DNA from: DAOMFB01 sp963801475
GTDB taxonomy: Bacteria > Acidobacteriota > Thermoanaerobaculia > UBA5066
NCBI GenBank assembly: GCA_963801475.1
Contig: CAWDEX010000001.1
Location: forward strand, 806,001 to 870,000
Reading direction: 5' to 3'
Length of the DNA: 64,000 nucleotides
A model generated the notes under the pieces. That model saw only the letters and a list, made by a program, of their open reading frames with translations. It was not told the DNA's origin and searched no databases. This document shows positions 6,208 through 14,790 of the stretch, piece by piece (positions within the stretch are counted from its first letter, which is position 1; each line of letters begins with the position of its first letter). A program made the translations under genes and the position numbers.

Positions 6208-9200
6208 TCTTCACCTCCGATGTCGGCGGTGCCGACGGTCTTCAGGTACATGAAGTAGAGAAGGGGGATCACGACGAGGGTGAGGGCCGTGGCGACGAGG
6301 ACGCCCGAGATGAGCGCCACGGCCAGGCCCTGGAAGATCGGGTCGAGAAGGATGACCCCGCCGCCCGCCACGAGGGCCAGGGCCGTCAGGACGATGGGGC
6401 GGAAGCGGACGGCCCCCGCCTTGATCACGGCTTCTTCGAGCCGCTCGCCGGCCTTCAGCTCCAGGTTGATGAAGTCGACGAGAAGGATGGAGTTCCGGAC
6501 GATGATGCCCGCGAGCGCGATGAAGCCGATCATCGACGTCGCCGTGAAGAAGACGCCGAAGAGCGCGTGGGCCGGGACGATGCCGATGAGGGTGAGCGGG
6601 ATCGGCGCCATGATGATGAGCGGCGTCACGAACGACCGGAACCACCCGACGACGAGGACGTAGATCAGGACGAGGACGGCCGCGAAGGCGATCCCCATGT
6701 CGCGGAAGACCTCGTACGTGATGTGCCACTCGCCGTCCCACTTCATCGTGTAGGACGTCGTGTCCGACGGGAGGACGGTCGAGAGGATCGGCAGGGGGCG
6801 GCCGTCCGGCTGCTTCAGCGCCGAGATCCGGCTCTTCATGTCGAGGATCCCGTAGACCGGAGCCTCCGCGACGCCCGCCATCTCCGCGAGGACGTACGTC
6901 ACCGGCTGGAGGTTCTTGTGGTAGACGAACGTCTCGCGGACGTCGTTCCGGACCGTCACCAGCTCGCGGAGCGGGACCAGCTTCCCGGTCATGGAGGGGA
7001 CGGTGATCGAGAGGAGCCCCTCGAGGCCGGAGCGCTGCGCCCGCTCCAGGCGAAGGACGATCGGCACCGCGGAGCGAGCGCTCTCGTCGCGGAGGAGTCC
7101 CGCCTCGCCGCCGTCGAGGGCGATCCGGAGCGTCTTGACGACGACCTCGGGGCTGACGCCCGATAGGGCGGCTTTCTCCCGGTCGACGAGCAGCTCCACC
7201 CGCGGCCCGGGGGCCTGGACGAGCCAGTCCGTGTCGACGACGCCGGGCGTCGACTCGAAGATCTCGCGGACCTTCTTCGCGAGGGCGATCCGCTCCTTCG
7301 GGTCGGGCCCGTAGATTTCCGCCACCATCGTGGAGAGGACCGGGGGCCCGGGCGGCACCTCGGTCACCTTCACGTTCGCGCCGAGACGCTTCCCGGCTTC
7401 GGCGACACGGTTCCGGACGTCCTTGGCGATCGTGTGGCTGTCGCGCCGGCGTTCGTCCTTCGGGGCCAGGTTGACCTGCAGGTCCGCGACGAGCGGGCCG
7501 GAGCGGAGGAAGTAGTGGCGGACGAGGCCGTTGAAATTGAACGGCGCAGAGGTGCCGGCGTAGACCTCGACGTCGGTCACCTCGGGAACGTCCTTCACGA
7601 TCGCCGCGAGGGCCCGGGCGGCCGACGCCGTGGACTCGAGCGTCGTCCCCTCGGGCATGTCGAGAACGACCTGAAGCTCGCTCTTGTTGTCGTAGGGGAG
7701 CATCTTCACCTTCGCCGCGCGGATCGCGAAGAGCCCCGTCGCGAGGAGGAGCAGGACCGCGACGGCCCCGAGGAGCGCCCAGCGCCGCGCGGCCTTCGCG
7801 AGAAGGGGCGTGAAGAGGCTCCGGTAGAAACGCTCGAGCTTTCCCTCGGCCGCGGTCTCGGCATCGGGTGCGAAGCGGTCGTGTCCCTTCCGGTGCTCCT
7901 CGGCGTACTTCCGGAAGAGCCGGAAGGTGAGCCACGGCGAGACGACGAAGGCGACGAGGAGCGAGAAGATCATGGCGGCCGAGGCGTTCACCGGGATCGG
8001 CCTCATGTAAGGCCCCATCAGTCCCGAGACGAACGCGAGCGGCAGGAGCGCCGCCACGACGGCGAAGGTTGCGAGGATCGTCGGGTTGCCGACCTCGTCC
8101 ACGGCGTAGACCGTCGCGAGGCGCGGCTCGCCCCACCCGAGCTCGTAGTGCCGGTGAACGTTCTCGACGACGACGATGGCGTCGTCCACGAGGATGCCGA
8201 TCGCGAAGATGAGGGCGAACAGCGTGACGCGGTTCAGCGTGTAGCCGAAGAGGTACGACGAGAAGAGGGTGAGGGCGAGCGTGGCCGGGACGGCGACGAG
8301 GACGACGAGCGCCTCCCGCCGGCCGAGGAACAGGGCCATCAGGAGGACGACCGAGACGGTCGCGAGGCCGACGTGGAAGATCAGTTCGGACGACTTCTCG
8401 TTCGCCGTCTTCCCGTAGTCCCGGGTCTTCGTGATCGTGACGTTCGACGGGACGACGGGCCCCTTCAGGCCGGCGAGCCGCGCGTCGAGGTCCCGGACGA
8501 GCTCGACGGCGTTCGTCCCCGGCTTCTTTGCGACGGCGATCGTCACGGCCGGGGCGTCGTCGCCTTTCTTCGTCAGCATCCAGGCGTATTGGGAAGGCTC
8601 CTCGGGCCCGTCGGTGACGGCGGCGACCTCGCGGAGGTAGACGGGCTTCCCCTGGAAGACGCCGATGACCGCCGAGCCGACGTCCTCGGCCCGGCGGAAC
8701 AGGGAACCGACCTCCACGAGGGTCTCGGCGTTGCCGGAGGAGAAGCTCCCGGCCGGGAGTCGCCAGTTGAGGCCGGTGAGTGCCTGGTGGGCCTGGACGA
8801 GCGAGACGTTGTACGCGGCGAGCCGGTCCCGGTCGAACGTGACCCGGACGACGCGGCGCTGGCCGCCGAGGATCGTCACCTGCGCGACGCGCGGGTGGCG
8901 CGTGAACTCGGCCTTCAGCTCGTCGGCGACCTGACGCAGTCGCATCGGCGAGAGCTCGTTCGACCAGAGCGTCCAGGCGGCGACGGGGACGTCGTCGATT
9001 CCGCGCGGCGCCACGACGGGGGGCATCGCTCCCGGAGGCAGGGAGGGGGCCAGTTCCGCGAGCTTCGCGTGGACACGGACGACGGCCTGGTCGGGGTCGG
9101 TCCCGACGAGGAAGCGGACGATGACGATCCCGCCGGACGGCTGCGAGATCGAGTAGATGTACTCGACGTTCGGGATCTCGTAGAGGGCCTTCTCGACGGG

Positions 9201-9482
9201 GGATACGACGCGGCGCTCCACCTCGTCCGGCGATGCGCCCGGCATCGCCACCATCACGTCGATCATCGGAACCTTGATCTGCGGCTCCTCTTCGCGCGGC
9301 GTGATCAGGAGGGCGAAGACCCCGAGGAGAAGCGAGGCGACGACGAGTAGCGGCGTCAGCTTCGAGTCGAGGAAGGCTTTCGCGATCCGCCCGGAGGCTC
9401 CGAGCGGCCGGCGCGTCATCTTCAGCCGGAGGGCTTCGCGCCGGGCGTCGGGCGGGAGGCCCGGCGTCGGGGTCTCGCTCAC
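6204..9482 (-). CDS. RND-family efflux pump inner-membrane transporter (AcrB/CusA superfamily)
   Basis: 1092 residues, the usual RND length, with the duplicated 1+5+1+5 helix layout: N-terminal helix LTPLLVVASLLLGVFALL, porter domain (EEEPQIKVPMIDVMVAMPGA, a typical N-terminal porter motif), central helices carrying the proton-relay acidic pair in FAIGILVDDAIVVVEN, and the second half near VVGWFRSFVTPLIIMAPIPL. It uses proton flow to drive substrate out through the adaptor and TolC. The heavy-metal (CusA) methionine relay is not obvious, so it is better called a multidrug/lipophile-type pump than a metal pump; the substrate is unknown. It overlaps the adaptor gene upstream and DUF2892 downstream by 4 bases each. 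Confidence 0.94.
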   Translation of the reverse strand: MSETPTPGLPPDARREALRLKMTRRPLGASGRIAKAFLDSKLTPLLVVASLLLGVFALLITPREEEPQIKVPMIDVMVAMPGASPDEVERRVVSPVEKALYEIPNVEYIYSISQPSGGIVIVRFLVGTDPDQAVVRVHAKLAELAPSLPPGAMPPVVAPRGIDDVPVAAWTLWSNELSPMRLRQVADELKAEFTRHPRVAQVTILGGQRRVVRVTFDRDRLAAYNVSLVQAHQALTGLNWRLPAGSFSSGNAETLVEVGSLFRRAEDVGSAVIGVFQGKPVYLREVAAVTDGPEEPSQYAWMLTKKGDDAPAVTIAVAKKPGTNAVELVRDLDARLAGLKGPVVPSNVTITKTRDYGKTANEKSSELIFHVGLATVSVVLLMALFLGRREALVVLVAVPATLALTLFSSYLFGYTLNRVTLFALIFAIGILVDDAIVVVENVHRHYELGWGEPRLATVYAVDEVGNPTILATFAVVAALLPLAFVSGLMGPYMRPIPVNASAAMIFSLLVAFVVSPWLTFRLFRKYAEEHRKGHDRFAPDAETAAEGKLERFYRSLFTPLLAKAARRWALLGAVAVLLLLATGLFAIRAAKVKMLPYDNKSELQVVLDMPEGTTLESTASAARALAAIVKDVPEVTDVEVYAGTSAPFNFNGLVRHYFLRSGPLVADLQVNLAPKDERRRDSHTIAKDVRNRVAEAGKRLGANVKVTEVPPGPPVLSTMVAEIYGPDPKERIALAKKVREIFESTPGVVDTDWLVQAPGPRVELLVDREKAALSGVSPEVVVKTLRIALDGGEAGLLRDESARSAVPIVLRLERAQRSGLEGLLSITVPSMTGKLVPLRELVTVRNDVRETFVYHKNLQPVTYVLAEMAGVAEAPVYGILDMKSRISALKQPDGRPLPILSTVLPSDTTSYTMKWDGEWHITYEVFRDMGIAFAAVLVLIYVLVVGWFRSFVTPLIIMAPIPLTLIGIVPAHALFGVFFTATSMIGFIALAGIIVRNSILLVDFINLELKAGERLEEAVIKAGAVRFRPIVLTALALVAGGGVILLDPIFQGLAVALISGVLVATALTLVVIPLLYFMYLKTVGTADIGGEE

Positions 9483-10546
9483 TTCGTCGCCTCCGTCACG
9501 GCCGCACCGTCGGCGGGAAGCGCCTTGAGCGAGACGAGGACCCTCTCGCCCCCGGAGAGGCCGGAGAGAATCTCGATCTTCCCGTCGCGGACGTCGCCCG
9601 TGGTCACGGCCCGGGAGCGCGCTTTCCCGTCGGCGTCGCGGGTGACGACCATCGGGAGGCCGCCACTCCGGAGGACCGCGCTCTCCGGGACGAGAACCGT
9701 CTTCCGCTTTCCGGCGTCGAGGTAGGCCCGCCCCGTGAGGCCGGCGGCGACGGGAGCGCCGGGAAGCTCGATCTTCGCGGTGAAGGAGTGACTCGCGGGG
9801 TCGGCGCCGGGGGAGAGCTCGGCGACGACGCCGGTCATCTCCGCGGGAGCGCCGTCGATCCGGACGGCGACGTGTTGCCCGGTCCGGAGCCCCGACGTGG
9901 CCGCGGTGGACGCGGGGACCGGAACGACGAGGCGCCGGCCGACGGCCGACTCGAGCATCACGAGCGGACGGCCCGGCGCGGCGAAGTCGCCCGGCTCCAC
10001 CATCCGTGCGGCGATCCGTCCCGCGAACGGGGCGGTAACACGGGACTCGCGAGCCACGGACGAGGCGGCCTCCACGGCCCCTTCGCCCTGCTGCACCGCT
10101 CCCTTCGCCTGCTCGTACTGCATCCGCGCCATGTCCAGCTCCAGCTCCGAGGCCGAGTCGGACTTCGCAAGAGCCTGGTACCTCTGGTAGTTCCGCTCGG
10201 CCATGGCGAGCGCGGCGCGCGCCTGGGCGAGGGCCCCCTTCGCCTGCGACTCCTGTCCTTTCGCCGTCGCGGGGTCGATCTCGACGAGAACGTCGCCCTG
10301 CGACACGAGGTCGCCCGGCTTCACCGGGACGGAGACGACATTCGCCATGACGCGACTCGAGATGGCGGCCGTCTTGGTGGCCTCGACCGTTCCGTACAGC
10401 TCGACCCGGGTCTCGAGGTCGGCGGCTTCGACCGTCGCGACGGCCGCCGTCACCGGCGCGGGCGCCGCCTGCTTCGTCTCGTGCGCTCCGCCGCAGGCGG
10501 CGGCGGAGAGGGCGAGGACGGCGAGAGCATGCTTCCAGAGCTTCAT
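9479..10546 (-). CDS. RND efflux periplasmic adaptor lipoprotein (membrane fusion protein)
   Basis: 355 residues starting MKLWKHALAVLALSAAACGG: a lipoprotein signal with the lipobox cysteine at 18. Next come the barrel-sandwich (VEATKTAAISSRVMANV, PVKPGDLVSQGDVLVEID), the alpha-hairpin (KGALAQARAALAMAERNYQRYQAL), the returning lipoyl half (APFAGRIAARMVEPGDF) and beta-barrel/MP domains. It links pump and TolC in the periplasm. ATG 10544-10546 has GGAGGA 5 bases upstream; longer frames upstream are the antisense-like shadow of the TolC gene. It is separated from the TolC gene by 17 bases and overlaps the pump gene by 4. Confidence 0.93.
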   Translation of the reverse strand: MKLWKHALAVLALSAAACGGAHETKQAAPAPVTAAVATVEAADLETRVELYGTVEATKTAAISSRVMANVVSVPVKPGDLVSQGDVLVEIDPATAKGQESQAKGALAQARAALAMAERNYQRYQALAKSDSASELELDMARMQYEQAKGAVQQGEGAVEAASSVARESRVTAPFAGRIAARMVEPGDFAAPGRPLVMLESAVGRRLVVPVPASTAATSGLRTGQHVAVRIDGAPAEMTGVVAELSPGADPASHSFTAKIELPGAPVAAGLTGRAYLDAGKRKTVLVPESAVLRSGGLPMVVTRDADGKARSRAVTTGDVRDGKIEILSGLSGGERVLVSLKALPADGAAVTEATK

Positions 10547-10563
10547 TCGTTCCTCCGTATTCC

Positions 10564-11913
10564 TCAGGGCAGGACGCTCTCGGGGCGGCGGCCGGCCTTC
10601 ACGGCGAGGCGCAGGGTGGCGGCATGCGCCTCGGCGCGCGCCACCAGCTCCCGCGTCTCGGCCTCCCGGCGGGCCGTCGTCGCGTCCACGAGGTCGAGCA
10701 TCTTCACGACGCCGGACCGGAACCTCTCGTCGGTGATCCGTTCGTTCTCCCGGGCGGCCGCGAGAGCCTTCCGGGCGGTCTCGCTGCGGGCGCAGGCCGT
10801 CCGGGCCTCCTCGAAGGCCTGGCGAACCTCGAGGCGGACCCCCTCGGCGAACCGCGCCACGTCCTCGCGCCCGGCGCGCGCCTCCTCGCGTGCGGCGATC
10901 GCCGCGGCGCGGTCGGAGCCCCCTGCGAAAACGTTCCAGGTGGCGACGGCCAGGAGCGATCCGGAGGTGCCGCTCGACCCGAAGGCGTGCTCCCCATAGA
11001 GCTCGCCGCGCGCCACAAAAGCGAGCTTCGGCCAGTAAGGCGCCTTCCGGACCTTTTCCTCCAGTTCGCCGGCGGCCAGGAGCTTCTGGGCCGACGCGAG
11101 GTCGGGACGCGAGACCGCGGAGTCGAGCCAGACGTCCACCGGCCCGTCGACGGGGCGCGGCTCCGGGAGCGGCGCGAGCTGCCAGGCTTCCCCTCCGGGC
11201 GCCCCGAGGCGGAAGGCGAGATTCGCGTTCGCCACGCGGACGCGTCCATCGGCCTCGGTGAGCAGGTCGTCGACGCGCGACAGCTCCACCTCGGCGCGGA
11301 GGAGCTCGGAGCGGACGAGCATTCCCTGCTCGACGTAGTTTCGCGCCAGCGCGACGTGCGCGGCGACCGTCTCGCGCGCCTTCTGCAGGAGGGCGGCGTA
11401 CTCCTCGGCCTGCGCGACCATCACGTACGCCTCGGCGGCCGAGAGGGCCGCGGTGTTCCCCGCCCAGTCGGCGGTCTTCCCGGCCGCCTCGGCGGACAGC
11501 TTCGCCTGGTCGATCCGGCCCGAGAGCTCGCCGCCCGTGAAAAGGGGGAGGGCGATCTCGGCCCGCGTGATGCCGGCGTTGATCGCCGCAGGGGAGTTCG
11601 GGTCGCTCTGGACGAAATCGGGAAACGAGAACGTGCCCTGATTGAGCTTCAGGGCAAAGACCTCGGCGGGATTGTTCGTCCGCGTCCAGAGCGCCGTCAG
11701 GTTCAGCGTCGGGAGGCGGAAGCCCCGGGCCTGCGAGACGCGGGCCTCGGCGGCCTGCCGCCGGGCCTGGGCGGCGACGACCTCGCGGGCGTTCTCCCGC
11801 GCGCGACGCAGCGTCTCGGCGAGGGTGAGGGGCTCCTCGGCCACGAGGGGGGCGGCCGGTCCCAGGGCCGTGCAGAGGGCGGCGAGGAGGGCGAGCCTTC
11901 GGGCGATCGTCAT
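10564..11913 (-). CDS. TolC-like outer-membrane efflux protein
   Basis: 449 residues: signal peptide (ARRLALLAALCTALGPAAPLVAEE) followed by two related halves rich in long helices (LTLAETLRRARENAREVVAAQ..., AAETAGKT/EAYVMVAQAEEYAALLQKARETV, and again EVRQAFEEARTACARSETARKAL). It forms the outer-membrane channel of the tripartite pump encoded downstream. I prefer ATG 11911-11913, preceded by GGAGG at good spacing, over the ATG 24 bases upstream. It is the first gene of the efflux operon and carries the strong promoter at 11950-11977. Confidence 0.9.
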   Translation of the reverse strand: MTIARRLALLAALCTALGPAAPLVAEEPLTLAETLRRARENAREVVAAQARRQAAEARVSQARGFRLPTLNLTALWTRTNNPAEVFALKLNQGTFSFPDFVQSDPNSPAAINAGITRAEIALPLFTGGELSGRIDQAKLSAEAAGKTADWAGNTAALSAAEAYVMVAQAEEYAALLQKARETVAAHVALARNYVEQGMLVRSELLRAEVELSRVDDLLTEADGRVRVANANLAFRLGAPGGEAWQLAPLPEPRPVDGPVDVWLDSAVSRPDLASAQKLLAAGELEEKVRKAPYWPKLAFVARGELYGEHAFGSSGTSGSLLAVATWNVFAGGSDRAAAIAAREEARAGREDVARFAEGVRLEVRQAFEEARTACARSETARKALAAARENERITDERFRSGVVKMLDLVDATTARREAETRELVARAEAHAATLRLAVKAGRRPESVLP

Positions 11914-11949
11914 CGGGCCTCCGGGGAGTCTGCTCATGAAGCGAGAGCA

Positions 11950-11977
11950 AATATAGCTATATAGTTATAAATGTCAA
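11950..11977 (-). promoter_or_regulatory. Efflux-operon promoter overlapping an 18-bp palindromic operator
   Basis: Minus strand: perfect -35 TTGACA (11977-11972), 16-base spacer, -10 TATATT (11955-11950). The spacer and -10 are an AT island in a GC-rich genome and contain TATAGCTATATAGTTATA (11953-11970 region on plus), an 18-bp inverted repeat with one mismatched pair, and the perfect 12-mer ATATAGCTATAT (11951-11962). This is the expected design for a repressor-controlled efflux operon; no TetR/MarR gene is adjacent, so the repressor is unidentified. Confidence 0.78.
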
Positions 11978-12050
11978 GCGCGACGACGGCGCGGGTCGCG
12001 CCGCGGCCCCAAATCGTATTCCATCAGGAGCTTGGCGGCGGAACCCGGGC

Positions 12051-12758
12051 TCAGGCCGGGTCGTTCAGGAGCGCGCCCAGTCGCTCCATCACGGCGCCTC
12101 CGGCCTCCTTGTCGTACGGGCAGGAGTAGAAGTCCCGGAGGTCGAGGGGCCGGTGGATCCGGATGGAGCACTTCCGGAAGAGCTTCCCGGGGAGCTGCTT
12201 GTGGAGGAGGAGATGGCGGAAGCCGTCCACCCGGACCGGCACGGCCACGGCCTGCGTCCGGTGGAGGATCTGGGCGATCCCCTTCCGGAGCGGCGCGCCC
12301 GGCTGCGTGGTTCCGGCGGGAAAGTGGAGAAGCCACCCGTTCTCGATCGCCTCTTCGACGCGGGCGACCCCCTCGAGGTCCACGGGGCGGTTCACGTCCT
12401 TCCCTCCTTCGCGGAACGAGCGCCGGAAGGTCACGCCTCCCGCCTTCGTGAAGAGGACCGTCAGGAGGTTCTTCTTCATCGTCTCTTCCGCCGCCGAGAA
12501 GCGGAGGTACGGGTCCTCGAGGTCGAACCCGTGTTTCACGTAGACGAGGTCGAAGAAGGCGAACGCCTCCATGAAGTACGACTGGTGATTCGAAAGGAAG
12601 ACGACCTTCCGGAGGGGCAGCGCCTCGAGGAGGTCGTCCCCCTCCACCCGGACCTGGTTCAGGAGGCGGAAATAAGGGACCGTGAACCCCATCCCGAAGC
12701 TCAGGATCAGGCCGTGCCGGATCCATCGGTCGGCGAAGACCTCGAACGGTCTCTTCAC
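12051..12758 (-). CDS. 1-acyl-glycerol-3-phosphate acyltransferase-like protein (PlsC superfamily)
   Basis: About 235 residues from GTG 12756-12758 (an in-frame ATG at 12827 exists, but it falls almost inside the transposon end and lacks a ribosome site; a -10-like TAGAAT at 12774-12769 lies 10 bases before the GTG). The catalytic histidine block reads SNHQSYFMEAF, where PlsC normally has NHxxxxD; the acid is shifted to a glutamate one residue on. The FPEGT block is present as FPAGTTQPG. It therefore looks like a divergent acyltransferase, substrate unknown. The RAYT element is inserted directly upstream, which may have altered its expression. Confidence 0.75.
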   Translation of the reverse strand: MKRPFEVFADRWIRHGLILSFGMGFTVPYFRLLNQVRVEGDDLLEALPLRKVVFLSNHQSYFMEAFAFFDLVYVKHGFDLEDPYLRFSAAEETMKKNLLTVLFTKAGGVTFRRSFREGGKDVNRPVDLEGVARVEEAIENGWLLHFPAGTTQPGAPLRKGIAQILHRTQAVAVPVRVDGFRHLLLHKQLPGKLFRKCSIRIHRPLDLRDFYSCPYDKEAGGAVMERLGALLNDPA

Positions 12759-12834
12759 GGTGGGGACGATTCTAGAGGAGCGGCGGGCCGGGGCCGGCTC
12801 CCGGGGGAGCCTCCGCCCCGGGGTCATCTTCGGC

Positions 12835-13855
12835 GGGGTCAGGTCTCATCTATCAATTATACTGGTCGCATGAGCCGACCCCTTCGCCTGGAGTACCCCG
12901 GCGCCGTCTGGCATGTCACCTCCCGCGGCAACGAGCGGCGGGAGGTGTTCCGGGACGACGGCGACCGCGAGCGCTACCTCGTGATCCTCGGACGGACGGT
13001 GAGCCTCTTCCGCTGGAGACTCCATGCGTACGTCCTGATGGGGAACCACGTCCACCTGCTGGTCGAGACGCCGGAACCGACGCTCTCGCGCGGCATGCGG
13101 CAGGTCAACGGACTCTACACGCAGGCATTCAACCGCCGGCATCGGCGCTCGGGCCACCTCTTCCAGGGGCGGTTCAAGGCGGTTCTGGTCGAGAAGGAAT
13201 CCCACCTTCTCGAACTCTGCCGGTATGTCGTCCTGAACCCGGTCCGGGCGAACGCCGCGCCGTCAGCCCGAGCGTGGCCCTGGAGCAGCTTCGGGGCGAC
13301 GGCGGGGTTGCGCGAGGCGCCGGAGTGGCTGGAGACGGAGTGGACGCTCCGGCAGTTCGGCGCGTCGCGGCGACAGGCCGTGGAGCGATACCGGGCGTTC
13401 GTCGCCGACGGGAAGAAAAGCAGGTACGAGCCGTGGGAGATGGTCCGCGGGCAGATCTACCTGGGATCGGACCAGTTCCTGGCGGGGGTGTGCGGACAGG
13501 CGGCCGGGAGACCCCGTGCGAAGGGCGTTCCGCGGCGGCAGCAGCATCCGCTGGAGACGGATCCTGAGAAGGCGGCCCGGAGGCTGGCGGCCGCCCTGGG
13601 GACGGCGCTCCCGGAAGTGAACTCGAAGACGCGGACGTTCATTCGCGAACGGCGGCTCCTGGCGTGGGCGCTCCGCCGGCACGGTCTCCTGACGCTCGAG
13701 CGGATCGGCGAGGTGTTGAGCGTGGGCCTCGGCCAGGCCTCGGCGCTGGCGCTGGCCGGGGAGGCCGAGGCGGCGAGAAGCCCCGCGAAGGCGCGACTCC
13801 TGGAGTCGACGCTGCCCTGATGGATCTCTATAATTGAAAATTGAGACCTGACCCC
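12835..13855 (+). mobile_element. RAYT (REP-associated tyrosine transposase) element with 27-bp inverted ends
   Basis: The transposase gene is bracketed by GGGGTCAGGTCTCA (12835-12848) and its exact inverse TGAGACCTGACCCC (13842-13855). Inward of each arm, after four variable bases, TCAATTATA (12853-12861) is matched by TATAATTGA on the right (13829-13837). The 27-bp ends thus differ only at a 4-base core. This is the organisation of IS200-related RAYT units rather than of a DDE transposon; no target duplication was recognised. Confidence 0.82.
12870..13820 (+). CDS. REP-associated Y1 transposase (TnpA_REP, IS200/IS605-like)
   Basis: 316 residues. The start MSRPLRLEYPGAVWHVTSRG is typical of RAYTs. 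The HUH metal motif is in MGNHVHLLVE (about residue 58) and the catalytic tyrosine lies in the NGLYTQAFNRRH helix, followed by SGHLFQGRFKAV. The C-terminal ~90 residues resemble the DnaA-like helix-turn-helix domain often fused to this family. These single-strand nucleases act on REP-type hairpins. The -10-like TATACT (12858-12863) lies six bases before the ATG with no Shine-Dalgarno, implying a leaderless, weakly expressed mRNA. The gene appears intact. Confidence 0.9.
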   Translation: MSRPLRLEYPGAVWHVTSRGNERREVFRDDGDRERYLVILGRTVSLFRWRLHAYVLMGNHVHLLVETPEPTLSRGMRQVNGLYTQAFNRRHRRSGHLFQGRFKAVLVEKESHLLELCRYVVLNPVRANAAPSARAWPWSSFGATAGLREAPEWLETEWTLRQFGASRRQAVERYRAFVADGKKSRYEPWEMVRGQIYLGSDQFLAGVCGQAAGRPRAKGVPRRQQHPLETDPEKAARRLAAALGTALPEVNSKTRTFIRERRLLAWALRRHGLLTLERIGEVLSVGLGQASALALAGEAEAARSPAKARLLESTLP

Positions 13856-13860
13856 AATCT

Positions 13861-14790
13861 CTAGAGGGTGCGGAAGTAGGCGATGGTGGCCTTGAGCCCC
13901 TCGTCCAGCGGCACCTTCGGCTCCCAGCCCAGCAGGGTCCGCGCCTTCGTGATGTCGGGGCGGCGCTGCTTCGGGTCGTCGACGGGGAGCGGGCGGCGGA
14001 CGACCGGCGCCGCCGTGCCCGTCAGCTTCCTGATCGTCTCGGCGAACTCGAGCACCGTCATCTCGGTCGGGTTGCCGACGTTGACCGGGTCCTTGATCGA
14101 GGAGCCGAGGAGCCGGACGATGCCGTCGACCAGGTCGGAGACGTAGCAGAACGACCGCGTCTGCGAGCCGTCTCCGAACACGGTGAGGGGCTCGTTCTTC
14201 AGTGCCTGCCCGATGAGCGACGGGACGATCCGTCCGTCGTTCGGGCGCATCCGCGGGCCGTAGGTGTTGAAGATCCTGACGATTCGCGTGTCGATGCCGT
14301 GGAAGTCGCGGTAGGCGACGGTGATCGCCTCGGCGAAGCGCTTCGCCTCGTCGTAGCAGCCGCGCGGGCCGACGGGGTTCACGTTGCCCCAGTAGCTCTC
14401 GGGCTGCGGGTGGACGAGCGGGTCGCCGTAGACCTCGGAGGTGGAGGCGAGGAGGAAGCGCGCCTTCTTCGCCCGCGCGAGGCCGAGGGCCTTGTGGGTT
14501 CCGAGGGCGCCGACCTTCAGGGTCTGGATCGGGATCTGGAGGTAGTCGATGGGCGAGGCGGGAGAGGCGAAGTGGAGGATCGCGTCGACGGGGCCGTCGA
14601 GGTAGATGTACTCCGTCACGTCGTGGAAGACGAACCGGAACTTCCGGTTCCCGGCCAGGTGCTGGATGTTCCGCTCGTGCCCCGTGACGAGGTTGTCGAG
14701 TCCGACGACCTCGTGCCCGTCGGCCAGGAGCCGGTCGGCGAGGTGGCTCCCGAGGAACCCGGCGACGCCCGTGACGACGACGCGCATCAT
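13861..14790 (-). CDS. uxs: UDP-glucuronate decarboxylase (UDP-xylose synthase) / NAD-dependent SDR
   Basis: 309 residues with the Rossmann motif GVAGFLGSHL, catalytic YDEAK (in GPRGCYDEAKRFAE) and Ser in LLASTSEVYGDP, and strong similarity of layout to bacterial UDP-glucuronate decarboxylases (SPASPIDYLQIPIQTLKVG, RIFNTYGPRMRPNDGR). It would convert UDP-glucuronate to UDP-xylose, the step following Ugd, whose gene overlaps by 4 bases (ATGA at 14787-14790). A dTDP-glucose dehydratase is the main alternative, but the pairing with ugd favours Uxs. The product feeds cell-surface polysaccharide. Confidence 0.88.
   Translation of the reverse strand: MMRVVVTGVAGFLGSHLADRLLADGHEVVGLDNLVTGHERNIQHLAGNRKFRFVFHDVTEYIYLDGPVDAILHFASPASPIDYLQIPIQTLKVGALGTHKALGLARAKKARFLLASTSEVYGDPLVHPQPESYWGNVNPVGPRGCYDEAKRFAEAITVAYRDFHGIDTRIVRIFNTYGPRMRPNDGRIVPSLIGQALKNEPLTVFGDGSQTRSFCYVSDLVDGIVRLLGSSIKDPVNVGNPTEMTVLEFAETIRKLTGTAAPVVRRPLPVDDPKQRRPDITKARTLLGWEPKVPLDEGLKATIAYFRTL

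Noticed and set aside
12759..12827. Longer N-terminus of the acyltransferase starting at ATG 12827
   Set aside because: The extra 23 residues are Pro/Arg-rich, lack a ribosome site and abut the transposon end; GTG 12758 gives a normal N-terminus.
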